Positions 9,247-17,952 of a stretch of 64,000 nt of DNA are shown piece after piece; the stretch's first letter is position 1; each line of letters begins with the position of its first letter. A program made the position numbers and the translations under genes. Origin of the DNA: Ornithinimicrobium cryptoxanthini (GTDB taxonomy: Bacteria > Actinomycetota > Actinomycetes > Actinomycetales > Dermatophilaceae); the NCBI RefSeq assembly GCF_023923205.1, contig NZ_CP099490.1, positions 3,038,001-3,102,000 of the forward strand. The letters run 5' to 3'. The notes under the pieces are model-generated. The model ran no database searches. It was given only the letters and a program-made list of their open reading frames with translations, and was not told where the DNA came from.

Positions 9247-9984
9247 TCAGCCGATCTTGACGACCTGCGTGCCCCCAGCGAAGGTGTCGTGCCAAGCGCG
9301 CCGCCCGACGGTGTCGCTGCTGATGCCGACGGCGATGAGGATGACGGCGATGAGCTGGCCCAGGCCGGCCAGGATTCCACCGATGATCGGGATGACCCCG
9401 AGGATGCCTATGGCGACCCAGATGTTGCGACGGATGGCCTGCTCCATCGTCGGGTTGCCCCCAGCAGGACCGCGCGTCTGCAGCTTCATCAGCATCTTGC
9501 CGATGGTCTGCCCACGGCTGGACTCCATGAAGGCGAAGTAGCCGAGGTAGATCGCGGCCAACAGCACCGAACTGACCACACCCGCCAGGAAGTCGCCACC
9601 GCTACCCATGCCCATCACGCCTGCGTTGCTGCCCATGATGATGCCGATGATCAGGAAGCTGACCACGATCAGGTTGATGACGAACAGGATGACGTAGTCG
9701 ATGAGTCGGGCCAGGAACCGATCGAGCAGCTCGGCCGGCTGGCCGACCTTGCTCGGTCCCGCACCGTATGCCGGCGGGGCCGGTTGGTAGCCCCCTTGTG
9801 GCTGCTGGTAGGCCCCCTGTGGTGGTTGTTGCTGGTAGGCCCCCTGTGGTGGTTGCTGCTGGTAGGCCCCCGGCGGTGGTTGCTGCTGGTCGCCCCCCGG
9901 CGGCGGTGGCGGCGGCGGTGGCTGCCCACCCGCGCTTGGCGCGGGGTCGGCTCCGGGCGGGCCGTTGTAGGTCGGATCGGACAT
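9247..9984 (-). CDS. RDD family membrane protein with Pro/Gln-rich N-terminus
   Basis: The 245-residue protein starts at the ATG at 9984 (MSDPTYNGPP), preceded by GAGGTG; in-frame codons further upstream are non-coding in character. Residues 1 to about 80 are Pro/Gly/Gln/Tyr-rich with repeats of the type GAYQQQPPQ. The rest is an RDD domain (RFLARLIDYVILF) with about three to four membrane helices. The function of RDD proteins is largely unknown; some have been linked to ion transport. The low-complexity N-terminus is probably cytosolic (inference). Its upstream region has two adjoining palindromes at 10053-10087, suggesting tight regulation. Confidence 0.85.
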   Translation of the reverse strand: MSDPTYNGPPGADPAPSAGGQPPPPPPPPGGDQQQPPPGAYQQQPPQGAYQQQPPQGAYQQPQGGYQPAPPAYGAGPSKVGQPAELLDRFLARLIDYVILFVINLIVVSFLIIGIIMGSNAGVMGMGSGGDFLAGVVSSVLLAAIYLGYFAFMESSRGQTIGKMLMKLQTRGPAGGNPTMEQAIRRNIWVAIGILGVIPIIGGILAGLGQLIAVILIAVGISSDTVGRRAWHDTFAGGTQVVKIG

Positions 9985-10052
9985 CGGACACCTCATTGGG
10001 TCGACGGTCACGGGACGCGCCCGGCTCCTGAGCCGCACACGCTTCCTGCGGA

Positions 10053-10094
10053 TTGCGCTCTCGCAGCGCAACACTGCCTGGCAGTGTAGCCAGG
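10053..10094 (-). promoter_or_regulatory. Tandem palindromic operators upstream of the RDD gene
   Basis: Two perfect dyads share one base: TTGCGCT-N5-AGCGCAA (10053-10071) and ACACTGCCTGGCAGTGT (10071-10087). A third dyad, CCTGGC-N6-GCCAGG (10077-10094), overlaps the second. They lie 69-110 bases before the RDD start and 140-180 before the divergent DUF2249 gene. The first has the same arms and spacing as the dyad touching the ramB start codon (55629-55647). Confidence 0.55.
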
Positions 10095-10234
10095 TATGCG
10101 GTTGACAGGAAGGGCTATCCTCCCCCGGTCTCCCCATCCGGGACAGCCCTCTTCCCGACCCTGCAGAGGACCTCCCGCGGACCTGCGCTACATTTTTGAC
10201 ACGCACTGTGAACTAATCAAGCCCAGGAGGAACC

Positions 10235-10471
10235 ATGACCCAGGACAGCCAGCTCGACGTCCGCGAGCTGATCCCACGCGACCGGCACACGCAGATCTTC
10301 TCGACCTATCAGGCGCTCGAGCCCGGTGCGGCCTTCATCCTGGTCAACGACCACGACCCCAAGCCGCTGTACTACCAGTTCCAGGCCGAGAACGCCGGAG
10401 AGTTCAGCTGGGAGTACCTCGAGGAGGGGCCGGAGGTCTGGCGCGTGCGGATCGGTCGCACCACCGGCTGA
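10235..10471 (+). CDS. DUF2249 domain protein
   Basis: A small cytosolic protein of 78 residues (MTQDSQLDVRELIPRDRHTQ) matching the DUF2249 pattern throughout: VRELIPRDRH at the start, a GAAFILVNDHDPKPLYYQF core and FSWEYLEEGPEVWRVRI at the end. DUF2249 proteins are TusA-like in fold and often sit near nitrogen-oxide or hemerythrin-type genes, but the biochemical role is not established. The start is well set by AGGAGGAACC just before the ATG. A TTGACA at 10196-10201 could be a -35 element. It is followed 53 bases later by an aldehyde dehydrogenase on the same strand. Confidence 0.85.
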   Translation: MTQDSQLDVRELIPRDRHTQIFSTYQALEPGAAFILVNDHDPKPLYYQFQAENAGEFSWEYLEEGPEVWRVRIGRTTG

Positions 10472-10524
10472 GCGCGCGGACCGGGGCTGCGTGATGATGG
10501 GGCCGTCAAGAAGGAGACCGCATC

Positions 10525-11949
10525 ATGGCGCTGACCAGTTCCTACATCGGGGGCCAGGACGTCCCGAGCACGGACACCTATCCCAACATCGACCCTGCGA
10601 CGGGTCGCAGTCTGGGTGACGTCACCCTGGGCAGCGCCGATGAGGTGGACCGGGCTGTGGCCTGCGCCGCTGCCACGCAGCGGGCGTGGGTGCGCACCAC
10701 CCCCGAGGAGCGGTCCGACCTGCTGACCGCGTGGGCGGGCCTGGTCGAGCGCGACGCCGAGCAGCTGGCCCACCTGGAGAGCCAGGACACCGGCAAACCG
10801 CTCTCCCAGGCCCGCGCGGATGCCGCGGTGGCGGCGCGCTACCTGCGCTTCTATGCCCACGCCATCGACGCCTACTACGGCATCACCATCCCCAAAGGAC
10901 CCGACCTGCACGCCTACACCGTGCGGGAGCCGTTCGGCGTGGTCGGCGCCATCATCGCGTGGAACTATCCGATGCAGCTCTTCAGCCGGTCAGTCGCGGC
11001 CGCGGTGGCGACAGGCAACGCCTCGATGGTCAAGCCGGCCGATGAGACGCCCCGGACCGCGGTCGCCCTGGCGCGCCTGTCCGTCGAGGCGGGACTTCCC
11101 GCCGGGTTGGTCAACGTCGTCACCGGCACGGGTGAGCAGACCGGCGCCGCGCTGACCGCGCACCCGGACGTGGCCCACCTCAGCTTCGTCGGCTCCACCG
11201 AGGTCGGATCCGTGATCGCCCACGCGGCCGCGGCGCGGGTGGTCCCGACCGTGCTCGAGCTCGGGGGCAAGTCCGCCCAGGTCGTCTTCGCCGACGCCGA
11301 CCTCGCCGCAGCCGCCGAGGCCGTCGCCCGCGGCGCCCTGCAGAACGGGGGCCAGACCTGCTCTGCGGGTTCCCGGCTGATCGTGCACACCTCCGTGCAG
11401 GATCAGCTGCTCGACCTCGTGGCCGAGCGCTTCCGCACCACCTCGATCGGACCGGGGGCGGAGGACCTCGACCTCGGCCCACTCGTCTCGAGCACGCAGC
11501 TCGCCCGCGTCGAGGGCTTCATGGACGACCTGGCCGGCGGTGAGCTGGTCACGGGTGGAGGCCGGCCGTCCGGCGAGCACCTCCGCGCCGGCAGCTATTT
11601 TGAGCCCACCTTGATCCGGGGCGTGGACAGTCAGGGCCGGATCGCCCAGGAGGAGATCTTCGGCCCCGTCGTCACCTCGATGGCCTTCGAGGACGAGGAG
11701 GAGGCGGTCGCACTCGCCAACGCCACGGCATACGGACTCCTGGGTGCGGTCTGGACCCGCGACCTCTCCCGCGGCCACCGGATGGCCGGCGCCCTGCGTG
11801 CGGGGCAGGTCTTCGTCAACAACTATGGGGCCGGTGGTGGCGTCGAGCTGCCCTTCGGCGGCTGGGGCAGGTCCGGCTATGGCCGCGAGAAGGGCTTCGA
11901 GGCGCTCAACTCCTTCACCCAGACCAAGACGGTCGTCGTCAAGCTCTGA
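10525..11949 (+). CDS. Aldehyde dehydrogenase
   Basis: A second ALDH-superfamily enzyme of 474 residues. NAD-binding AWNYPMQL, SFVGSTEVG, the general-base Glu in VLELGGKSAQ near 244 and the nucleophile Cys in GGQTCSAGS near 279 are all intact, as is the C-terminal PFGGWGRSGYGREKG. The ATG at 10525 follows AAGGAGA. It is only distantly like the ALDH at 3395-4843, so the two are not a recent duplication. The substrate is unknown; the QTCSAGS form occurs in betaine-aldehyde and 4-trimethylaminobutyraldehyde relatives, but this does not settle specificity. Possibly cotranscribed with the DUF2249 gene. Confidence 0.9.
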   Translation: MALTSSYIGGQDVPSTDTYPNIDPATGRSLGDVTLGSADEVDRAVACAAATQRAWVRTTPEERSDLLTAWAGLVERDAEQLAHLESQDTGKPLSQARADAAVAARYLRFYAHAIDAYYGITIPKGPDLHAYTVREPFGVVGAIIAWNYPMQLFSRSVAAAVATGNASMVKPADETPRTAVALARLSVEAGLPAGLVNVVTGTGEQTGAALTAHPDVAHLSFVGSTEVGSVIAHAAAARVVPTVLELGGKSAQVVFADADLAAAAEAVARGALQNGGQTCSAGSRLIVHTSVQDQLLDLVAERFRTTSIGPGAEDLDLGPLVSSTQLARVEGFMDDLAGGELVTGGGRPSGEHLRAGSYFEPTLIRGVDSQGRIAQEEIFGPVVTSMAFEDEEEAVALANATAYGLLGAVWTRDLSRGHRMAGALRAGQVFVNNYGAGGGVELPFGGWGRSGYGREKGFEALNSFTQTKTVVVKL

Positions 11950-12082
11950 CCGCACGGCCCGTCCCGCAAGATCTCCCCCTCACAGGGGATGCGCCGGCGG
12001 TGCCTGCCGTGGTGGGGTGGTCCCTGCGAGAGTATGTCGCTGCACCAGAGATCTTGCCCGTCCAGCCTGAAGGGGGTTGCTC

Positions 12083-13060
12083 ATGAGTCTTGCCGCCACA
12101 GCGGAGACGCCGATCCACGCACCCGGCGCCGCGATCGTCGTCGACAGCCTGTCCAAGAAGTTCGGTGACTTCGTCGCCGTCGACGACCTTTCGTTCCAGG
12201 TGTCCCCGGGCCGGATCACCGGCTTCCTCGGACCCAACGGCGCCGGCAAGACGACGACACTGCGGATGCTGCTCGGGCTGGTCCGCCCCACCCACGGCAC
12301 CGCTCGAATCGACGGCATGGACTATGCCGAGCTCTCCCGTCCGCTGCAGACCGTCGGTGCCGCCCTCGAGGCCACCAACTTCCACCCCGGGCGCACCGGG
12401 CGCGACCACCTGCGCGTCCTGGCCGCCACGCACCGGATCCCCGACGCCCGGGTCGACCAGCTCCTGGAGCTCGTCGGGATCCCGGCCGCTGCCAACAAGC
12501 GTGCCGGCGGCTACTCGATGGGCATGCGACAACGCCTCGGCCTGGCCGCCGCACTGCTCGGCGACCCGCACGTGCTGATCCTGGACGAACCCTCCAACGG
12601 GCTGGACCCCGAAGGCATCCGGTGGCTGCGCGGCTTCCTGCGCCACCTGGCCAGCGAGGGCAAGACGATCCTGATCTCCTCGCACCAGCTCAGCGAGGTC
12701 GAGCAGACCGTGGACGACGCCGTCATCATCGCCAACGGCCGGCTCGTCCGCCAGGGCACCATGGACGAGATGCACGGCGACCCGGCGGCACTCGTGCGCA
12801 CCAGCGACGCCCGCGCCCTGGTGACCGCCCTCCAGCAGGCGGGGCTGGCAGCCGGCGACGAACCGGCTCAGGGCCCGGGTGCGGTCCGCGTCGGCACCGG
12901 TGACCTCACCCGGGTCGGCGACGTCGCGCTCGCCGCCGGCGTGCCGGTCCATGAGCTCCGTGTCCTGCGCACCGACCTCGAGCGTCTCTACTTCCAGCTC
13001 ACCGAGTCGCCGGAGAACCTCAACCGCAACCGCGAGACCACCGAGGAGGCCGGCCGATGA
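12083..13060 (+). CDS. ABC transporter ATP-binding protein (ABC-2 type export)
   Basis: A 325-residue ATPase subunit. Walker A GPNGAGKTTT near residues 50-59, signature YSMGMRQRLGLA near 145, Walker B HVLILDEPSN near 163-171 and the switch His in ISSHQL are intact. A C-terminal extension of about 90 residues after the ABC domain is typical of the bacitracin/daunorubicin-type exporters. I use the ATG at 12083 (MSLAATAE), which follows AAGGGGG; a TTG six bases earlier is less likely. The stop overlaps the permease start by four bases (ATGA). The substrate is unknown. Confidence 0.9.
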   Translation: MSLAATAETPIHAPGAAIVVDSLSKKFGDFVAVDDLSFQVSPGRITGFLGPNGAGKTTTLRMLLGLVRPTHGTARIDGMDYAELSRPLQTVGAALEATNFHPGRTGRDHLRVLAATHRIPDARVDQLLELVGIPAAANKRAGGYSMGMRQRLGLAAALLGDPHVLILDEPSNGLDPEGIRWLRGFLRHLASEGKTILISSHQLSEVEQTVDDAVIIANGRLVRQGTMDEMHGDPAALVRTSDARALVTALQQAGLAAGDEPAQGPGAVRVGTGDLTRVGDVALAAGVPVHELRVLRTDLERLYFQLTESPENLNRNRETTEEAGR

Positions 13061-13890
13061 GTGCGCTCCTCCGCTCTGAGCTCCGCAAATACTTCAGCAC
13101 CCGCATGTGGTGGGGCATGTCGCTGGCGATGTTCCTCGTCGGCGGCATCTTCGCGGCCATCACCGGGGCGTTCAGCCTGCACGGTCAGATGCCGGTGGGC
13201 GACGCGATGGTCAACCTCGACGAGGTGGTCCCCGAGCTGACGCTGGCCCGGATGATCTATGCCGCCGGGATCCAGTTCGGCTCCATGCTCGCGCTGGTCA
13301 TCGGTGTGCTCAGCATGGGTCAGGAGTTCCGGCACAAGACGATCTCCAACACCTTCCTGGCCGGACCCCGCAGGCACCAGGTCATCATCGCCAAGGTGGG
13401 CGCCCTGGTCGTGATCCTCGCCCTCAACGCGGTCGCACACATCGCCGGTGCGGTCGTCGGCGGAGGCATCCTGCTGTCCACGGCCGGCGTCGCGCTCGTG
13501 CCGGACGCGGGCGCTCTGGCCCAGACCTTTGCGCTGATCGTGCTCATCCTCATCGTCTGGGGGCTGGTCGGGCTGGGCCTGGGCGTGGTGATCCCCAACC
13601 AGGTCGCTGCGCTGTTCATCGGCATCGCGTTCACGCTCATCCTCGAGCCCCTGCTCGCCTTTGGACTGACCTTCTTCGACGGATGGGACGTGCTGGCCAA
13701 GTTCTTCCCGAGCCAGGCAGCCACCGCGACCCTGTCGTTGTTCTCCGGGGTCGACTCCTCTCTGGCTGAGGCGATGGGAGGAGGCAGCAACCAGCTCCCG
13801 TGGTGGGGCGGCGCCCTCACCCTGGTGGGTTATGCCCTCGTGATGACGCTGATCGGACTGGTGCTGACGCGACGCCGGGACATCGCCTGA
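13057..13890 (+). CDS. ABC-2 family transporter permease
   Basis: A 277-residue membrane subunit partnering the preceding ATPase; its ATG overlaps the ATPase stop. It starts MSALLRSELRKYFSTRMWW, the usual cytosolic N-terminus before the first helix. About six hydrophobic segments follow, including FLVGGIFAAITGAF, MLALVIGVLSM, VVILALNAVAHIAG, LIVLILIVWGLVGLGLG, FIGIAFTLILEPLL and LVGYALVMTLIGLVL. It is the kind of two-gene exporter often tied to resistance or export of unknown compounds. No regulator gene is adjacent. Confidence 0.88.
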   Translation: MSALLRSELRKYFSTRMWWGMSLAMFLVGGIFAAITGAFSLHGQMPVGDAMVNLDEVVPELTLARMIYAAGIQFGSMLALVIGVLSMGQEFRHKTISNTFLAGPRRHQVIIAKVGALVVILALNAVAHIAGAVVGGGILLSTAGVALVPDAGALAQTFALIVLILIVWGLVGLGLGVVIPNQVAALFIGIAFTLILEPLLAFGLTFFDGWDVLAKFFPSQAATATLSLFSGVDSSLAEAMGGGSNQLPWWGGALTLVGYALVMTLIGLVLTRRRDIA

Positions 13891-13997
13891 GTGGTTCTCG
13901 GCCTCGCGGGACCTGCTGCGCACGACAGCACTGATCGGAGATAGGCTTGCCCCGCACCAGTTCGGCCGACTACCTGTGAGAAAGAGGCGCGCACGCC

Positions 13998-16900
13998 GTG
14001 GCGAACCAGTCCCCCAGCAGCGACAACCCCCTGGCAGACTTCGGGGCCAACGAGTGGCTCGTGGAGGACATGCGCGAGCGATACGACGCAGATCCGTCCT
14101 CCGTCGACGTCGCCTGGCGAGAGTTCTTCGCTGCCCAGGGCAGCAGCTCGGGTCCCGTGACGAGTGGCGAGACGGCTGCCTCAAACGCCGCCCCGGCCAA
14201 GGCCGAGTCCAAGCCGGCCGAGAAGAAGCCGGCCGAGCCCAAGCCTGAGCCCAAGCCGGCCGAGAAGAAGGCTGAGCCCAAGGCCGCCGAGCAGAAGCCT
14301 GCCGAGACCAAGCAGGCCGAGACCAAGCCGGCCGAGAAGAAGGCTGAGCCCAAGGCCGCCGCCTCAGAGCAGAAGGCCTCAGAGCCCAAGGCCGCCGACG
14401 ACCAGGACAGCCCGCAGAAGACTGCTGACGACAAGGCGGGCACCTCCGACCAGCCGCCCACTCCTCGGGATGCTCCCGCCCGGGCGGTGACCAAGCCCCA
14501 GTCGGAGTCCGAGGTGACCCGGCTGCGCGGCGCCACCGCTCGCACCGTGACCAACATGGAGTCCAGCCTCCAGGTCCCGACGGCGACGAGTCTGCGCGCG
14601 ATCCCGGCCAAGTTGTTGATCGACAACCGCATCGTGATCAACAACCACCTCTCGCGCAGCCGCGGCGGCAAGGTCTCCTTCACCCACCTCATCGGCTATG
14701 CCATGGTCCGGGCGCTGCAGGCCATGCCGGAGATGAACAACGGCTACACCGTCGAGGACGGCAAGCCCGCCATCGTCCAGCCGGCCCACGTCAACCTGGG
14801 CCTGGCCATCGACGTGTCCAAGTCCGACGGTTCCCGCCAGCTCCTGGTGCCCAACATCAAGAGCGCCGAGGTGATGGACTTCGCCAACTTCTGGGGCGCC
14901 TACGAGGACCTCGTCCACAAGGCCCGAGACGGCAAGCTCACCATCGAGGACTTCCAGGGCACCACCATCTCGCTGACCAACCCCGGCGGGATCGGCACGG
15001 TGTCCTCCGTGCCGCGCCTGATGCAGGGGCAGGGCACGATCATCGGTGTCGGCGCGCTGAACTACCCGGCCGAGTGGCAGGGGGCCAGCCCGGAGTCGAT
15101 CGCCCGGGCGGCGGTCAGCAAGGTGCTCACGCTCACGTCCACCTATGACCACCGGATCATCCAGGGCGCCCAGTCCGGGGAGTTCCTGCGGGTCCTGCAC
15201 GAGATCCTGCTCGGTGCCGACGGGTTCTACGACGAGATCTTCACCTCGCTGCGCATCCCCTACCAGCCGGTGCGCTGGGCACCCGACATCACCTCCTCCC
15301 ACGACGACGACGTCTCCAAGGCCACGCGCGTGCAGGAGCTGATCCGCGCCTACCGTGTCCGTGGTCACCTGATGGCCGACACGGACCCGCTGGAGTACCG
15401 CCAGCGTCAGCACCACGACCTGGACATCGAGACGCACGGCCTCACCCTCTGGGACCTCGAGCGCAGCTTCCCCACCGGCGGCTTCGGCGGCAAGGCCCGG
15501 TTGACCCTGCGCAAGATCCTGGGCATCCTGCGCGACTCCTACTGCCGCACGGTCGGCATCGAGTACATGCACATCCAGGACCCCGAGCAGCGTGCCTGGA
15601 TCCAGGAGCGGGTCGAGGTCCCCTACGAGAAGACCTCTCCCGACGAGCAGCTGCGGATCCTGCGCCGGCTCAACGCGGCGGAGGCGTTCGAGACCTTCCT
15701 GCAGACCAAGTTCGTCGGTCAGAAGCGGTTCAGCCTGGAGGGTGGCGAGTCGGTCATCGCGCTGCTCGACCGCATCCTCACCGAGTCCGCCGAGGACGGC
15801 ATGGACGAGGTCTGCATCGGTATGCCGCACCGCGGCCGGCTCAACGTGCTCGCCAACCTGGCCGGCAAGTCCTACGGACAGATCTTCCGGGAGTTCGAGG
15901 GCAAGCAGGCGGTGGGCTCGGTCCAGGGCTCGGGTGATGTGAAGTACCACCTCGGCACAGAGGGTGAGTTCACCACCGAGGACGGCAAGAAGACCGGCGT
16001 CTACCTCGCCGCCAACCCTTCCCACCTCGAGGCCGTCAACCCGGTCCTCGAGGGCATCGTGCGCGCCAAGCAGGACCGCCTCGACCTCGCGGGCGAGTCG
16101 TTCACCGTCCTGCCCGTGCTGCTGCACGGCGACGCGGCCTTCGCCGGGCAGGGTGTCGTGGCTGAGACGCTCAACCTGTCCCAGCTGCGCGGCTACCGCA
16201 CCGGCGGCACGATCCACGTGGTCATCAACAACCAGGTCGGCTTCACCACCAGCCCCGAGCAGTCCCGCTCCTCGGTCTACTGCACAGATGTGGCCCGGAT
16301 GGTGCAGGCACCGGTCTTCCACGTCAACGGTGACGACCCGGAGGCGTGCGTCCGGGTCGCCGAGCTGGCCTACGAGTTCCGCCAGGCGTTCAACAAGGAC
16401 GTCGTCATCGACATGGTCTGCTACCGCCGCCGCGGCCACAACGAGGGCGACGACCCGTCGATGACGCAGCCGCTGATGTATGAGCTGATCGAGTCCAAGC
16501 GCTCGGTGCGCAAGCTCTACACCGAGGCTCTGGTCGGTCGCGGTGACATCACCATCGATGATGCTGAGAAGGCGCTCCGCGACTACCAGCACCAGCTGGA
16601 GCAGGTCTTCACCGAGACCAAGGCAGCGCTCAAGGGCGAGGACGGCACCACGGGTCAGCTGGACCGCCCGCGCGCCCAGGACGAGGACGAGCGCGCGCCG
16701 ATCACACCGCACAACACCTACATCCCCCAGGAGATGCTGGAGCGGATCGGCAATGTGTTCGGCGAGGCACCTGAGGGCTTCACGGTCCACCCCAAGCTGG
16801 CCCAGCTCATGGAGCGCCGGGTCCAGATGGTCCAGGAGGGCGGCATCGACTGGGCGATGGGCGAGCTGCTCGCGATCGGTTCGCTGCTGATGGAGGACAC

Positions 16901-17879
16901 CCCGGTCCGGTTCTCCGGCCAGGACACCCGTCGCGGCACCTTCGTCCAGCGTCACGCCGTGCTGACCGACAAGGTCACCGCCCAGGAGTGGTCGCCGCTG
17001 CGGGAGCTGTCCGAGGACCAGGCCAAGCTGTGGATCTACGACTCGCTGCTCAGCGAGTACGCCGCCATGGGCTTCGAGTACGGCTACTCGGTCGAGCGGC
17101 CGGACGCGCTGGTCATCTGGGAGGCCCAGTTCGGCGACTTCGCCAACGGCGCCCAGACGATCGTCGACGAGTTCATCTCCTCCTCGGAGCAGAAGTGGGA
17201 CCAGCGCTCCTCCGTCGTGCTGCTGCTGCCGCACGGCTACGAAGGTCAGGGTCCGGACCACTCCTCGGCCCGCATTGAGCGCTACCTGCAGCTGTGCGCC
17301 GAGGACAACATGACCGTCGCCTACCCCTCCACACCGGCGTCCTACTTCCACCTACTGCGCAAGCACGCCTACAACCGTCCCCGCAAGCCCCTCATCGTCT
17401 TCACCCCGAAGGCGATGCTGCGGCTGAAGGCAGCGGCCAGCGCGCCGGAGGACTTCACGCAGGGCACCTTCCGTCCGGTGCTGCCGGACCGGGTCGAGCT
17501 CGACCCCGCCAAGGTCGACCGCGTGCTCCTGGTCAGCAGCAAGCTGACCTACGAGCTCGAGGAGGAGCGTGACAAGCGCGGCGACGACCGCACCGCCATC
17601 ATCCGCGTCGAGCGTCTCTATCCCGAGCCGGGCAAGGAGGTCGTCGAGCAGGTCAAGGCCTTCCCGAACGCCGAGCTGGTCTGGGTCCAGAACGAGCCCA
17701 AGAACCAGGGTGCCTGGCCGTTCATGGCCCTGAACCTGCCCGAGGCTATGGCCCAGTATGGCGAGGAGCGGCCTCTGCGCGTGATCGCGCGTGCGGCCTC
17801 TGCCTCGCCGGCCACCGGCCAGGCCAAGGCGCACGCCGCCGAGCAGGCCGCCCTGCTCAAGGAGGCCTTCGACCGCTGA
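13998..17879 (+). CDS. kgd: Multifunctional 2-oxoglutarate decarboxylase/dehydrogenase E1 with fused E2 domain
   Basis: Fused TCA-cycle enzyme (KGD/OdhA type) of 1293 residues, starting at a GTG. Order: E1 N-terminal segment NPLADFGANEWLVEDMRERY, a low-complexity linker (about 60-155) of Lys-Pro-Ala-Glu repeats, an E2 succinyltransferase domain (about 165-415) with active-site TYDHRIIQG near 384, then the thiamine-diphosphate E1 part (about 440-1293) with HRGRLNVLANLAGK near 611 and GDAAFAGQGVVAETL near 710. There is no lipoyl domain, as in other actinobacteria, where lipoyl groups come from the pyruvate E2. The linker repeats are visible in DNA at about 14190-14400. It heads a plus-strand group with GNAT, DUF6104 and SGNH genes. 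Confidence 0.97.
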   Translation: MANQSPSSDNPLADFGANEWLVEDMRERYDADPSSVDVAWREFFAAQGSSSGPVTSGETAASNAAPAKAESKPAEKKPAEPKPEPKPAEKKAEPKAAEQKPAETKQAETKPAEKKAEPKAAASEQKASEPKAADDQDSPQKTADDKAGTSDQPPTPRDAPARAVTKPQSESEVTRLRGATARTVTNMESSLQVPTATSLRAIPAKLLIDNRIVINNHLSRSRGGKVSFTHLIGYAMVRALQAMPEMNNGYTVEDGKPAIVQPAHVNLGLAIDVSKSDGSRQLLVPNIKSAEVMDFANFWGAYEDLVHKARDGKLTIEDFQGTTISLTNPGGIGTVSSVPRLMQGQGTIIGVGALNYPAEWQGASPESIARAAVSKVLTLTSTYDHRIIQGAQSGEFLRVLHEILLGADGFYDEIFTSLRIPYQPVRWAPDITSSHDDDVSKATRVQELIRAYRVRGHLMADTDPLEYRQRQHHDLDIETHGLTLWDLERSFPTGGFGGKARLTLRKILGILRDSYCRTVGIEYMHIQDPEQRAWIQERVEVPYEKTSPDEQLRILRRLNAAEAFETFLQTKFVGQKRFSLEGGESVIALLDRILTESAEDGMDEVCIGMPHRGRLNVLANLAGKSYGQIFREFEGKQAVGSVQGSGDVKYHLGTEGEFTTEDGKKTGVYLAANPSHLEAVNPVLEGIVRAKQDRLDLAGESFTVLPVLLHGDAAFAGQGVVAETLNLSQLRGYRTGGTIHVVINNQVGFTTSPEQSRSSVYCTDVARMVQAPVFHVNGDDPEACVRVAELAYEFRQAFNKDVVIDMVCYRRRGHNEGDDPSMTQPLMYELIESKRSVRKLYTEALVGRGDITIDDAEKALRDYQHQLEQVFTETKAALKGEDGTTGQLDRPRAQDEDERAPITPHNTYIPQEMLERIGNVFGEAPEGFTVHPKLAQLMERRVQMVQEGGIDWAMGELLAIGSLLMEDTPVRFSGQDTRRGTFVQRHAVLTDKVTAQEWSPLRELSEDQAKLWIYDSLLSEYAAMGFEYGYSVERPDALVIWEAQFGDFANGAQTIVDEFISSSEQKWDQRSSVVLLLPHGYEGQGPDHSSARIERYLQLCAEDNMTVAYPSTPASYFHLLRKHAYNRPRKPLIVFTPKAMLRLKAAASAPEDFTQGTFRPVLPDRVELDPAKVDRVLLVSSKLTYELEEERDKRGDDRTAIIRVERLYPEPGKEVVEQVKAFPNAELVWVQNEPKNQGAWPFMALNLPEAMAQYGEERPLRVIARAASASPATGQAKAHAAEQAALLKEAFDR

Positions 17880-17952
17880 GTCGTCAGCCGGCCCCAAGCT
17901 GGTGTCGACACGCGGTCAGTGGCCGACGACGGTTCCTGAAAGAATGCTGGCT

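Noticed and set aside
14379..17351. 990-codon minus-strand open frame opposite kgd
   Set aside because: Antisense of a well-identified enzyme; composition is typical of a GC-rich shadow frame with no recognisable domain.
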